Shown: positions 8,768 through 17,309, numbered from the stretch's first letter. The stretch: DNA of 64,000 nucleotides from Parasulfuritortus sp037439465 (GCA_037439465.1 JBBIVX010000003.1:1-64000); one strand, 5' to 3'. Notes: generated by a model not told the origin, from the letters alone. Numbers and translations are program-made.

Positions 8768-9631
8768 TCACCTCTCGGTATCCTTGTAATGCAACGCTGT
8801 GATCTGCTCGGAGATGACACCAATCAGAAATGTGAGTACGGCTGTCGTGAACATCAAAGCGCTCATGTTGGTGAACCGGCCATAAGTAAAGTAGGTGTAG
8901 CTGTAATACCCAAGCCCGACGAGAAAAAACGCTAGGCTCACCGGTAAAAAAAGTTTGAAGGGAGAATACAAGGTCCCGATACGAATGATGATAAGCAGAA
9001 AACGCATACCATCGCGCAATGGATGGAGGTGGCTTGCCCCCAAGCGCTGCTTAGCCCTAATCGGCAAATAGCCGACAGCAAACCCAGACCGAAAGAAACT
9101 CATTGTTATAGTGGTTGGGTAGGAGAACCCGTTAGGCAATAGATGTAGGAACTTGCGAAACTTTTCCGCCCGTACGGCACGAAAACCCGAAGTCAGGTCA
9201 TCCACCTTATGGTTGACCATCCAACTGGCCAGCCTGTTGAAAAGGATATTACCCAAAGCCCGCTGTTTGCCAGCGTGGGTGCCAGCTTCACGAGCGCCTA
9301 CGACCATGTCATAACCCTCGCCCAGCCTCGCCAGCAACCGGGGTATGTCGGCCGGGTCATGTTGGGCATCGGCATCCATGAAAACCAGAATTCCGCCACT
9401 GGCTGCGCGCGCACCAGTTTTGACCGACGCTCCATTGCCAATCGAATACAGGTGAGCAATACGTTTAACTTGATGTAATTTACAGATTTCCGCGGAGGCA
9501 TCGGTTGAACCGTCATCCACCACAATGATTTCCGCTGCTGGCATCAATAGGCGCAAATTCGGGAGGATTGTGGAGAGGCCCTGCGCTTCGTTGCGTGCCG
9601 GGAGAATGATCGAAACGTCTCTACCATTCAT
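8768..9631 (-). CDS. GT2 enzyme with two C-terminal membrane helices (polyprenyl-phosphate sugar synthase-like)
   Basis: About 287 residues. The catalytic domain is of the Dpm1/DPG-synthase type, with VSIILPARNEAQGL, IIVVDDGSTDAS, the DxD-like VFMDADAQHDPADI, and the SGFRAVRAEKF element. Two hydrophobic helices close the protein, about 222-245 and 258-280. Relatives make polyprenyl-phosphate-linked monosaccharides that GT-C enzymes use in the periplasm. The gene lies 51 bases downstream of such a GT-C-like gene. ATG 9631 has AGAAGG seven bases upstream; ATG 9658 and ATG 9637 are alternatives. The sugar is unknown. Confidence 0.8.
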   Translation of the reverse strand: MNGRDVSIILPARNEAQGLSTILPNLRLLMPAAEIIVVDDGSTDASAEICKLHQVKRIAHLYSIGNGASVKTGARAASGGILVFMDADAQHDPADIPRLLARLGEGYDMVVGAREAGTHAGKQRALGNILFNRLASWMVNHKVDDLTSGFRAVRAEKFRKFLHLLPNGFSYPTTITMSFFRSGFAVGYLPIRAKQRLGASHLHPLRDGMRFLLIIIRIGTLYSPFKLFLPVSLAFFLVGLGYYSYTYFTYGRFTNMSALMFTTAVLTFLIGVISEQITALHYKDTER

Positions 9632-9682
9632 GTGCATCCTTCTGCCCTCTTCATGCAAATCAAGTTAACGTCGACGACAGGT

Positions 9683-11533
9683 TTATTGTGGCAGACGCCC
9701 CAGGATGATAGCGAAACTCTCTTGCTTTCGTCTCAAGGCAAAATTCTCCGGGCTTAACCTCACCGCCGCATCCAACCGTGTCTTAGCCGAATTGGGATCC
9801 ACCGCTACGAGCAATAGATAATCCGCTTCCGCATCGAGAAAAGCGGCCCGTAGGGAAATGGGTATTCTCGAATTTCGGCTCCCCGCCTCAAAGAGCGCGA
9901 TCACCTCTTCAGTGGGCAAACAATCCGGCATCTTGATCAATGGCCTGAGTAAATCTGAAGGAAGCTCCAGGTCTTTGGGCGCGAAGGCTGTATATTCCAG
10001 ACGCCGCGATAATTCCCTGATCCATGACTCATCAATGGGTCTGCCGGAAGCGCAAGCCCAGACGAGCGCGCCAAGCAAGGACAATTTGTTGCTTGGGCTG
10101 GCCGCCGTAGCCTGAGTGAAATGGTAGCGGATCATTTGTCCGCCTATCGGGTCAGCGGCATCACCATGGCCGGCCGCGAACAAGGCCTGCGCCGCACTGT
10201 AGTTGGCACGCGCGGAGTGGGGGTGGTGTGCGGCCTCCAACTGTGTGCCGCGTAACGTATCGCCCCATTGGTTGGATCGCAACCAGGTAAACAAGGCCAG
10301 GACGATCACGGGCAGGACAGCGACTATTGCGAAGGTATAAGCACGATGGTCAAGCCTGAATTTCTGCAACCAGCCAGCCACTGTATAACCGACACCCAGA
10401 ATAAGACCGATCGAAGGAAGGTAATTTCTATACTCCTGGGCGAGCTCGAGCGGCAGGAATGTGGATTCCAGGGAGTGGCCAAGCAGATACCAGGTCATCG
10501 CAAAACAGGGCATGGGCCAGCGCCGCCAGCCATAGGCCAGGCCAAGGACGACCAATATCCAGCCGAGCACGGCAAACAGTGTGGACGAAGGACTCAACCA
10601 CCCGGTCGAAAGCGGAAAATCATCAAGATAAAAACCAAATTTTGTATATGCAGGCGTGACGATCTGGCCTATATAAAACCAGAGCACACGCGCCTCGGTC
10701 ATGAGCCGCTCCGCCAATGAAAAATCGCGCATGGCATAGGCCTGATCGAGCCACGACACGCCGAGATAACTCAGCATGGCGCCAACAATGGCCAACATCA
10801 TCAACAGCAGTATCAAGGCCGCCAGGTAGCCTCGGCGTAACGCTTGCCGCCCTGTCCGTCCGTGCTGCCATATCTCAATGAGCAACACAAACAATGGGAA
10901 AAGCAGTCCGGTCTCCTTGCTGAAGACGGCCAGCGGCCAGAACACCAGCCAGCCCGCCATGAGCCAAAGCCGTGCCTCCATTTTTCCGGCTGTCGGTGCC
11001 GTCGCCTGCAGATGGCTGATCAGCGCCAGCTGCATGAACATAGTCGACAACAGCGCCATGCGTTGCACTGACAGAATGATGGCGACGTGATGGATGGGGT
11101 GCAAAAGCCAGATGGCGGCCACCCAGATCGGCAACCATCTAGCCATGCCTGGGGAAATATTTGCATCGGGATGGGCGCGCAACAGCAACACTGTGAGCCA
11201 CGCCACCCACACGCCATTGAGTAGGTGTATGGCCAAATTGACAGCCTTGAAGGCAAAGGGATCAAGACCGAAAAAATAATAGGTCAGCGCCAGACTGAGG
11301 ACACTGACCGGACGGCCCAATGGCCCCGCCGCCGGGCCCTTGAGGCTTGATTCAAGCGAATCTAGGCTTAGATGGGTGATACGAATCGATGCGTTATCGA
11401 GGATATTGCCGAAATCGTCGAACAAGAAACCGCCGGATGCTGCCGGCCAATACACAGCCAGAGTAAGACCAAGCAGACACAGCCATAGAGCAGGCAGGAT
11501 CAATCGGCAGGATAACGTATGGAATACGGGCAA
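9683..11533 (-). CDS. TMTC-like GT-C family membrane glycosyltransferase
   Basis: 616 residues, with about ten to eleven hydrophobic helices up to residue 430 and a soluble helical C-terminus. Near residue 36, GGFLFDDFGNI matches the first-loop acidic motif of GT-C O-mannosyltransferases. Residues about 72-107 (PVSVLSLALTYYFFGLDPF, then VNLAIHLLNG) and EYRNYLPSIGL strongly resemble eukaryotic TMTC and bacterial TPR-linked homologues. Such enzymes take sugars from polyprenyl phosphate on the outer face of the inner membrane. The gene lies directly downstream of the pilin and upstream of a polyprenyl-phosphate-sugar-synthase-like gene, so pilin O-glycosylation is a reasonable inference. There is no Wzy_C or PglL motif. 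Confidence 0.65.
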   Translation of the reverse strand: MPVFHTLSCRLILPALWLCLLGLTLAVYWPAASGGFLFDDFGNILDNASIRITHLSLDSLESSLKGPAAGPLGRPVSVLSLALTYYFFGLDPFAFKAVNLAIHLLNGVWVAWLTVLLLRAHPDANISPGMARWLPIWVAAIWLLHPIHHVAIILSVQRMALLSTMFMQLALISHLQATAPTAGKMEARLWLMAGWLVFWPLAVFSKETGLLFPLFVLLIEIWQHGRTGRQALRRGYLAALILLLMMLAIVGAMLSYLGVSWLDQAYAMRDFSLAERLMTEARVLWFYIGQIVTPAYTKFGFYLDDFPLSTGWLSPSSTLFAVLGWILVVLGLAYGWRRWPMPCFAMTWYLLGHSLESTFLPLELAQEYRNYLPSIGLILGVGYTVAGWLQKFRLDHRAYTFAIVAVLPVIVLALFTWLRSNQWGDTLRGTQLEAAHHPHSARANYSAAQALFAAGHGDAADPIGGQMIRYHFTQATAASPSNKLSLLGALVWACASGRPIDESWIRELSRRLEYTAFAPKDLELPSDLLRPLIKMPDCLPTEEVIALFEAGSRNSRIPISLRAAFLDAEADYLLLVAVDPNSAKTRLDAAVRLSPENFALRRKQESFAIILGRLPQ

Positions 11534-11595
11534 AACTGTCGTTCTTGCTATGAAACACTAACGAATCATGACACACAGCCAAACAGGCACATATA

Positions 11596-11630
11596 GACAC
11601 ACCCTCTGGACTTCGCCCAGAGGGTGTGTC
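11596..11630 (-). terminator. hairpin downstream of the pilin gene
   Basis: A perfect 14-bp stem pairs 11596-11609 with 11617-11630, with a 7-base loop. It lies 16 bases after the pilin stop. The minus-strand sequence that follows is only moderately T-rich (TATATGTG), so it may act as an attenuator or stabilising 3' hairpin that lets part of the transcription continue into the GT-C gene, giving high pilin and low enzyme expression. Confidence 0.6.
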
Positions 11631-11645
11631 AAAGACAACAGTGGA

Positions 11646-12113
11646 TCAGAAATCTTTACAGGAGCCAGGCAGATATTTCACGTCGATCGGATTGGCCGTC
11701 CCTTTACCACAGGTCCACGCAACAGTCCCTGTCCCAGCCGTGCCGGTGGCGCGCAAGATAAGTGTCTTGCTGGCGGCGGCAGAGAGCCCGGTATCGGCAG
11801 ACAACGTCACCACGATATCGCCAGCGTCATTGCCACTCTGAGTCCAGCCTACACTGGCCACATATTTCGAGGCTTGACTCTGCACACCCATGGACGCGGC
11901 GCTGGGCAGCATCTTGCCCTGATTGGCATACACTTCAGACACCGCCGTACGCGCGGCAGATGCCGCCAGTATGCCTTCTGACACCTTGGCGCGAACCGTG
12001 TAGTCCTGATACGCCGGCAGAGCGACGGCCGCCAGGATGCCGATGATGGCCACGACGATCATCAGTTCGATCAGGGTGAAACCGGCCTGGCCGGAGCGCT
12101 TGATGCTTTGCAT
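11646..12113 (-). CDS. pilA: type IV pilin (major pilin PilA-like)
   Basis: 155 residues. The class III leader MQSIKRSGQAG is cleaved before Phe12 by PilD; mature residue 5 is Glu in FTLIELMIVVAIIGILAAVA, the polymerisation helix. The globular domain ends with a disulfide-bounded D-region, Cys in WTCGKG pairing with Cys in LPGSCKDF. The length is typical of type IVa pilins. ATG 12113 has GGAG about eight bases upstream; longer readings to 12212 place the leader internally and are rejected. A sigma-54-type promoter lies 50 bases upstream. It is followed by a stem-loop, then a GT-C gene. Pilin Ser/Thr-rich surface stretches such as SADTGLSAAASKT could accept sugars. Confidence 0.92.
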   Translation of the reverse strand: MQSIKRSGQAGFTLIELMIVVAIIGILAAVALPAYQDYTVRAKVSEGILAASAARTAVSEVYANQGKMLPSAASMGVQSQASKYVASVGWTQSGNDAGDIVVTLSADTGLSAAASKTLILRATGTAGTGTVAWTCGKGTANPIDVKYLPGSCKDF

Positions 12114-12162
12114 GGTGAATCTCCCAAAAAATCCCGCCAACGCGGCGGTACGGTGGAAGCGG

Positions 12163-12178
12163 AGCGATTTGCATGCCA
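12163..12178 (-). promoter_or_regulatory. sigma-54 promoter for pilA
   Basis: On the minus strand the sequence TGGCATG-CAAA-TCGCT matches the -24/-12 consensus TGGCACG-N4-TTGCW at 10 of 12 defined positions, including the invariant GG and GC with correct spacing. The transcript would start near 12153, about 40 bases before the pilA ATG. In known systems pilA is transcribed by RNA polymerase with RpoN under PilR control; no pilS/pilR genes lie in this window. Confidence 0.75.
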
Positions 12179-12461
12179 GGCGCGTTTCCCTGAGGTGGTG
12201 AATGTCTACCATGTAACGCTAACCTGTTGTTGAAACATGACTTTTATGACGATACCGATCCTGGCGCAATCATCGGAGCCCGTGCATGCGCTTCGATTGG
12301 CCAGTGTAAAATGGCCGTAAAATGTCGCCGGATGACCTTTTACGGCACTCGATCCGAACAGAACAGCCCTGTCGGCAGGCGGGAACGGGCAAAGCCGGAG
12401 ACGGCGATTCTCCGGGATTATCATTTCAACCCGGATCGTTTCCAGGAGGGCCATAGCTAAA
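12179..12461. other. divergent intergenic region, pilA / helicase
   Basis: No gene is supported here. Besides the pilA promoter it contains a 9-bp inverted repeat (GCCGTAAAA at 12314-12322 with TTTTACGGC at 12338-12346) and a 7-bp stem (12395-12401 with 12409-12415). These could be an operator and a transcript hairpin ahead of the helicase gene. PilR sites for the sigma-54 promoter would be expected between about 12240 and 12340. Confidence 0.4.
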
Positions 12462-15400
12462 GTGCTGACCGCCATTTCTCCCGCGCGCAGCGCCATCGTC
12501 GAGGCCTGCGCCGGCAGCGGCAAGACCTGGCTCTTGGTGTCGCGCATGATCCGGCTGCTGCTGGCCGGGGCCGCTCCCTCCGAGTTGCTGGCCATCACCT
12601 TCACGCGCAAGGCGGCCGAGGAGATGCGCGCACGCCTGTTCGAGTGGCTGGCGCTGTTGGCGACCGCCGACGCCGACGCCGTGGTCGAATTCCTGACCGA
12701 ACGCGGCCTCGACCCGGCGGCGGCGCACGCCGCCCTGGCGCGCGCCAGGGGCCTGTTCGAGGCGGTGCTCGACAGCGTTCCCGGCCCCACTATCACCACC
12801 TTTCATGGCTGGTTCCTGCACTTGCTGTCACGCGCGCCGCTCACCCGGTGGGCGCCGGCCAATCTGATCGAAACGCTGGCGACGCTCAAGAACGAGGCCT
12901 GGCAGACCTGGGCGGAGACCCTGCGCCGGCCGGAAAAGGCGGCTCAGGCCGAGGCGCTGACCGGGCTGATGCGCGAGCTGCCGCTCGATAGTGTGCGCGC
13001 GCTGCTCTTCGCCCTGCTGGAAAAACGGGCGGAGTGGTGGGCCTGGGCCGCCGGCCGGGGCAACCCGCTGGCCGAGGCGATGGCCGAATTGCAGGCACTG
13101 GCCGGGGTGGACGAAGCGCGTGACGTGACCGCCGGGCTGTGGGCAGAGCCGGGGTTCCGGCATTCGTTGGCCGAATTTTTGCCATTGCTGACGGACAACG
13201 CGGCGGGCGTCAGGGCAGACGCAGAGCGGGCGGAAACGCTTGCCCGGCTGTTGCAATATGGCAGCGGGGCGGTCCCAGGGCTGTTTGACGCATTGCAAAC
13301 CGTATTTCTTACCGCCCACGGCGAACCGCTGGCGCGCAAAGCCGGCGCCACGCTCGACAAGCGCCTCGGCAGCGCGCGGGCGGCGCGGTTTATTGAGCTT
13401 CATGCCGTCCTGGCAGGGCGGTTGGCCGAGACCAGACGGGCGCTGGCGGAACAATCGGCGCTGCGCCTCAACCGCCTGGCGTTGACCGCCGGCATCGACC
13501 TGATCGCCCATTTCCAGGCCATGAAGCAAAAACGCGACGGCCTCGATTTCACCGATGCCGAGTGGCTGGCCTGGCGGCTGTTGTCCGATCCGGAGGAATC
13601 CGCCGCCCTGCTGGCCAAGCTCGACGCCCGCTGGAAACACCTGCTGCTGGACGAATTCCAGGATGCCAACGCCTTGCAATGGCAGATACTGACCGCCTGG
13701 CTCGCGGCCTACGGCGCCGATCCCGAGCGGCCGACGGTGTTCGTGGTGGGCGACCCGAAACAGTCCATCTACCGTTTCCGCCGCGCCGAGCCGCGCGTCT
13801 TCACCACGGCGCGCGCCTGGCTCGAAAGCGAATTCGCCGCTACCACCTGGCGGCAGGATGAAACCCGGCGCTGCGCCCCCAGGGTGGTCGCCTGGGTGAA
13901 TACGGTCTTCGGCGGCCTGGGCGAGGAATATCCGGGATTCAAACCTCATCGCGCGCACAACGCCGCGCTGCCGGGCTGGTGCGAACTGATCGCCGTCCCC
14001 GCCCCCCCGCCGGCGCCGCCGGCAGCCGCGGAAGAGCGGCTGCGCGACCCCCTGACCGAGCCGCCGCCGGCGCCCGCCGAGCCACGCGCCGAAGAGGCGG
14101 CGCGCGTGGTGGCGCGCATCCGGGAAATCGTCGGCCGCTTGCGGGTGGCGGAAGACGGCGGCCGGCCGGCGCGCTTGGACGACATCCTGGTGTTGTTCGC
14201 CAGACGCACCGGGCTCGCGGTCTTCGAAGACGCCTTCAAACGCGCCGGCCTGCCCTACCTCGGCGACCGCCGCGGCGGCCTGCTCGATGCCCTGGAGGTG
14301 ACCGATCTCACCGCCCTGCTCGGCTTTCTGGTCATGCCGCATGACGATCTCAAACTGGCCCAGGCACTGAAAAGCCCCTTGTTCGGCTTTTCCGACCCCG
14401 ACCTCGCCGCCCTCAGCGCCGCCGGCGCGGGGCCATGGTACGCCCGCTTGCGTGCCTGGGCGGCGTATCCCGACGCCCCCGCGCACGTGCGCCGCGCCCT
14501 CGCCCTGCTGGATGCCTGGCGGCAGTTGGCCGGCCGGCTGCCGCCGCACGACCTCATCGACCGCCTCTTCCACGAGGGCGAGGTCGAGGCCCGCTATGCC
14601 GCTGCCGTGCCGGCGCGTCTGCGCGCCTCGGTGCAGGCCAATCTGCGCGGTCTCCTGGAACATAGCCTGAGCCTGGGCAGCGGCCGCTTCCCCAGCCTGC
14701 CGCGTTTTCTCGATGAATTACAGACCCTGCGCCGCGATGCCGGCGACGAGGCCCCGGACGAGCCGCCGGCCGCCGCCGGCGAGGCGCTGCGGATGCTCAC
14801 CATCCACGCCGCCAAGGGCCTGGAAGCGCCCATCGTGTTTCTCATCAAGGCCGACGAGGAGCGCCGCGACGGCGACCACTATGGCGCCCTGCTCGACTGG
14901 CCGCCGGCGGCGGAAAAGCCGGCGCATTTTTCCCTCCATGGCCCGGCGGCCTGGCGCGGCCAGGCCCGGCAGCCTCTGTTCGAGGCAGAGGCAAGAGAGG
15001 CCGCGCGTGAGGATCTGAACCTGCTCTATGTGGCGATGACGCGGGCGCGGCAGGCGCTGTTCGTCAGCGGCCGCGCGGACGCCAAGGACGGCACCTGGCT
15101 GGCGCGGCTGAGCACGGCGTTGGCCGCGGCCAGGACGGAGGCTTTGCCGGAGATGTCGTGGGCCGAGGCGGCCGCCGTCTCCACAGCCGCGGTCGCCGAG
15201 TCAACCGTCCGGACTTCCGCCGGCGCGGAAATGGCCCCGTCTGCCGCGGGCATCGGTCGCCGTCGCCCGCCGGAAGCCCCGGAGGCAGCCTTCGGCATTT
15301 ACGTCCACCGCTATCTGGAACTAGCCACCGCGGGGCTGGACAGCGCCGCGATACGCCGTGCCCTGGATCTCGATGAACCGGCCCTGGCGGTGGTGCGCAA

Positions 15401-15731
15401 GACGGCCGAGGCGATACGCCATGGCCGGCAGACGCGGCGCTTTTTCGAAACCGGGCGCGCCCGCAACGAACTGGAATATGTCGGCGCCGACGGCCAGCTC
15501 AGACGCATCGACCGCCTGGTGGAATTCGACGACGAGATCTGGGTGCTCGACTACAAGAGCGGCGGCTTCGACCCCGCGTACTGGCTGCAACTGGCCGACT
15601 ACCGCCGCGCCATGGCCGCCCTCCATCCCGGCAAGACCGTCCGCGCCGCGCTCCTGTTCGGCGACGGCAGCATGCGGGAGCTGCCGGCGGATTACAATGC
15701 CTGTCCCGCAACACCACTCGCCGACCGCTGA
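12462..15731 (+). CDS. UvrD/AddA-like helicase with C-terminal RecB-type nuclease
   Basis: 1089 residues. Walker A VEACAGSGKTW (13-23), motif Ia AITFTRKAAEEM, Walker B LLLDEFQDAN (about 392-401), GDPKQSIYRFRRAE (about 429-442), motif V LTIHAAKGLE (about 778) and motif VI LYVAMTRAR (about 857) show an SF1A helicase. The C-terminal domain carries the PD-(D/E)XK elements HRYLELAT, RIDRLVE and VLDYKSG. This is the AddA architecture, for double-strand-break processing. No AddB-like gene is adjacent: the upstream neighbour is the pilin, on the other strand. GTG 12462 is chosen; AGGAGG lies about 13 bases upstream, rather far. Two bases after its stop comes argJ. Confidence 0.85.
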   Translation: MLTAISPARSAIVEACAGSGKTWLLVSRMIRLLLAGAAPSELLAITFTRKAAEEMRARLFEWLALLATADADAVVEFLTERGLDPAAAHAALARARGLFEAVLDSVPGPTITTFHGWFLHLLSRAPLTRWAPANLIETLATLKNEAWQTWAETLRRPEKAAQAEALTGLMRELPLDSVRALLFALLEKRAEWWAWAAGRGNPLAEAMAELQALAGVDEARDVTAGLWAEPGFRHSLAEFLPLLTDNAAGVRADAERAETLARLLQYGSGAVPGLFDALQTVFLTAHGEPLARKAGATLDKRLGSARAARFIELHAVLAGRLAETRRALAEQSALRLNRLALTAGIDLIAHFQAMKQKRDGLDFTDAEWLAWRLLSDPEESAALLAKLDARWKHLLLDEFQDANALQWQILTAWLAAYGADPERPTVFVVGDPKQSIYRFRRAEPRVFTTARAWLESEFAATTWRQDETRRCAPRVVAWVNTVFGGLGEEYPGFKPHRAHNAALPGWCELIAVPAPPPAPPAAAEERLRDPLTEPPPAPAEPRAEEAARVVARIREIVGRLRVAEDGGRPARLDDILVLFARRTGLAVFEDAFKRAGLPYLGDRRGGLLDALEVTDLTALLGFLVMPHDDLKLAQALKSPLFGFSDPDLAALSAAGAGPWYARLRAWAAYPDAPAHVRRALALLDAWRQLAGRLPPHDLIDRLFHEGEVEARYAAAVPARLRASVQANLRGLLEHSLSLGSGRFPSLPRFLDELQTLRRDAGDEAPDEPPAAAGEALRMLTIHAAKGLEAPIVFLIKADEERRDGDHYGALLDWPPAAEKPAHFSLHGPAAWRGQARQPLFEAEAREAAREDLNLLYVAMTRARQALFVSGRADAKDGTWLARLSTALAAARTEALPEMSWAEAAAVSTAAVAESTVRTSAGAEMAPSAAGIGRRRPPEAPEAAFGIYVHRYLELATAGLDSAAIRRALDLDEPALAVVRKTAEAIRHGRQTRRFFETGRARNELEYVGADGQLRRIDRLVEFDDEIWVLDYKSGGFDPAYWLQLADYRRAMAALHPGKTVRAALLFGDGSMRELPADYNACPATPLADR

Positions 15732-15732
15732 T

Positions 15733-16962
15733 ATGCCCGTCAATCTCGCCGCTCCCGATCCCGCTTCACTACTCCCGGTTCCCGGCGTCGAGCTGGGCGT
15801 CGCCTGCGCCGGCATCAAGAAGCCAGGCCGCAGGGATGTCCTGGTCATGCGCCTGGCCCAGGCCAGCGAGGTGGTCGGCGTGTTTACCCAGAACCGTTTC
15901 TGCGCCGCGCCGGTCACCGTGTGCAAGGAACATCTCGGCCAGGCTGGCGGCATCCGCGCCCTGCTGGTAAATACCGGCAACGCCAACGCCGGCACCGGCG
16001 CCGACGGCATCGACCGGGCGCGCGCCACCTGCGCCGCGCTGGCCGGGCGGATCGGCTGTGCCCCCGCGCAGATACTGCCTTTCTCGACCGGCGTGATCCT
16101 GGAGCCGCTGCCGCACGACAAGATCATGGCCGCCCTGCCCGCCGCCATCGCCGATCTGAAACCGGCCAACTGGGCGGCAGCCGCCGAGGCCATCATGACC
16201 ACCGATACCGTGGCCAAGGCCACCTCGCGCAAGCTCGCGCTCGCCGGCCAGGATTTCACCGTCACCGGCATCGCCAAGGGCTCGGGCATGATCCACCCGA
16301 ACATGGCGACCATGTTGAGCTACGTCGCCACCGATGCACCGGTGGCGCGTGCGGCGCTGGAAGCGATTTTGAGACAGGCGGTGAACCGGTCCTTCAACTC
16401 AATCACCGTCGACGGCGATACCTCGACCAACGATTCCTGCCTGCTGATCGCCACCGGCGCGACCGCCGCCGCGCCGATCATGGACGCGCACGACCCGCGT
16501 TTTGGCAGCCTGCGCGATGCCGTCACCGAGGTGATGATCGCGCTCGCCCAAGCCATCGTCCGCGACGGCGAGGGCGCCACCAAGTTCATGTCGATCCGGG
16601 TCGAAGGCGGCCGCGACGAGGCCGAGTGCAAGCAGATCGCCTACGCCGTGGCGAAGTCGCCGCTGGTCAAGACCGCCTTCTTCGCCTCCGACCCCAACCT
16701 CGGCCGCATCCTGGCCGCGGTGGGTTACGCCGGCGTGACCGACCTCGACGTCGACAAGGTCAAGCTCTGGCTGGGCGGTGTGCTGGTGGCCGAGAACGGT
16801 GGCCGCTCGCCCGACTACAAGGAAGCCGAAGGCGCCCGCGTCATGGCGGCGGCGGAGATCGAAGTGCGCATCGACCTGGGCCGTGGCGATGCCGTGGCCA
16901 CGGTGTGGACCTGCGATTTCTCCTATGACTATGTGAAGATCAACGCGGAGTACAGAACCTGA
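15733..16962 (+). CDS. argJ: bifunctional ornithine acetyltransferase / N-acetylglutamate synthase
   Basis: 409 residues. ArgJ transfers acetyl groups from N-acetylornithine to glutamate and can also acetylate glutamate with acetyl-CoA, in arginine synthesis. The autocleavage site is in HPNMATML (Thr about residue 192), which becomes the nucleophile of the beta chain. SGMIHPNM, VDGDTSTNDSCLL and the C-terminal DFSYDYVKINAEY are family hallmarks. The ATG at 15733 is just after the helicase stop. Whether the enzyme is truly bifunctional cannot be told by eye. Downstream, the DUF815 and MutT genes are its usual neighbours, here separated by a GIY-YIG element. Confidence 0.95.
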   Translation: MPVNLAAPDPASLLPVPGVELGVACAGIKKPGRRDVLVMRLAQASEVVGVFTQNRFCAAPVTVCKEHLGQAGGIRALLVNTGNANAGTGADGIDRARATCAALAGRIGCAPAQILPFSTGVILEPLPHDKIMAALPAAIADLKPANWAAAAEAIMTTDTVAKATSRKLALAGQDFTVTGIAKGSGMIHPNMATMLSYVATDAPVARAALEAILRQAVNRSFNSITVDGDTSTNDSCLLIATGATAAAPIMDAHDPRFGSLRDAVTEVMIALAQAIVRDGEGATKFMSIRVEGGRDEAECKQIAYAVAKSPLVKTAFFASDPNLGRILAAVGYAGVTDLDVDKVKLWLGGVLVAENGGRSPDYKEAEGARVMAAAEIEVRIDLGRGDAVATVWTCDFSYDYVKINAEYRT

Positions 16963-16976
16963 GTGAAAATAAGGAT

Positions 16977-17004
16977 CGTCATTCCCGCCTTCGCGGGGAC
17001 GACG
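16977..17004. repeat. REP-like imperfect palindrome, left flank of GIY-YIG gene
   Basis: CGTCATTCCCGC, a 4-base loop CTTC, then GCGGGGACGACG. The arms match at 10 of 12 positions. The core CATTCCCGC recurs at 17338-17346 on the other side of the GIY-YIG gene. Such CGTCATTCCCGC units are dispersed in many proteobacterial genomes. The repeat ends eight bases before the GIY-YIG start codon. Confidence 0.7.
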
Positions 17005-17011
17005 AAATCGC

Positions 17012-17299
17012 ATGAAACACCCCTGCGTCTACATCCTGGCCGGCCAACGAAACGGCACGCTCTACACTGGCGTCACTTCGGACCTGGTGAAGCGGGTGTG
17101 GGAACACAAGGGGCATTTCGTCGAAGGCTTCACAAAGGACTATGGCGTCGACCAGCTGGTCTGGTACGAAGCGCACGAAACCATGGATAGCGCCATCCAC
17201 CGCGAGAAGCAGTTGAAGAAATGGAACCGGGATTGGAAACTTCGACTGATCGAGGCATCGAATCCGGATTGGAACGATTTGTATGAAAGCCTGATTTGA
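17012..17299 (+). CDS. GIY-YIG nuclease family protein (YhbQ/URI-like)
   Basis: 95 residues, a stand-alone GIY-YIG domain. The first strands read CVYILAG and LYTGVTSDLVKRVWEH, giving the two GIY/YIG-equivalent motifs and the catalytic Arg; VWYEAHETMDSAIHREKQ contains the catalytic Glu region, followed by the basic KKWNRDWKLRLI. Small proteins of this group are often annotated as UPF0213 endonucleases; their role is not settled. The gene is bounded on both sides by related palindromes and splits argJ from DUF815. Its 5' leader is part of the repeat, and no strong Shine-Dalgarno site is visible. Confidence 0.8.
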   Translation: MKHPCVYILAGQRNGTLYTGVTSDLVKRVWEHKGHFVEGFTKDYGVDQLVWYEAHETMDSAIHREKQLKKWNRDWKLRLIEASNPDWNDLYESLI

Positions 17300-17309
17300 C
17301 TGGGCCCCC

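Noticed and set aside
11646..12212. Pilin with a 33-residue N-terminal extension
   Set aside because: The extension would put the prepilin leader internally; ATG 12113 has the ribosome site, and the sigma-54 promoter lies within the extension.
12828..14663. Long minus-strand open frame of 611 codons opposite the helicase
   Set aside because: It mirrors the high-GC plus-strand codons, is rich in Arg, Gly and Gln without motifs, and has no ribosome site.
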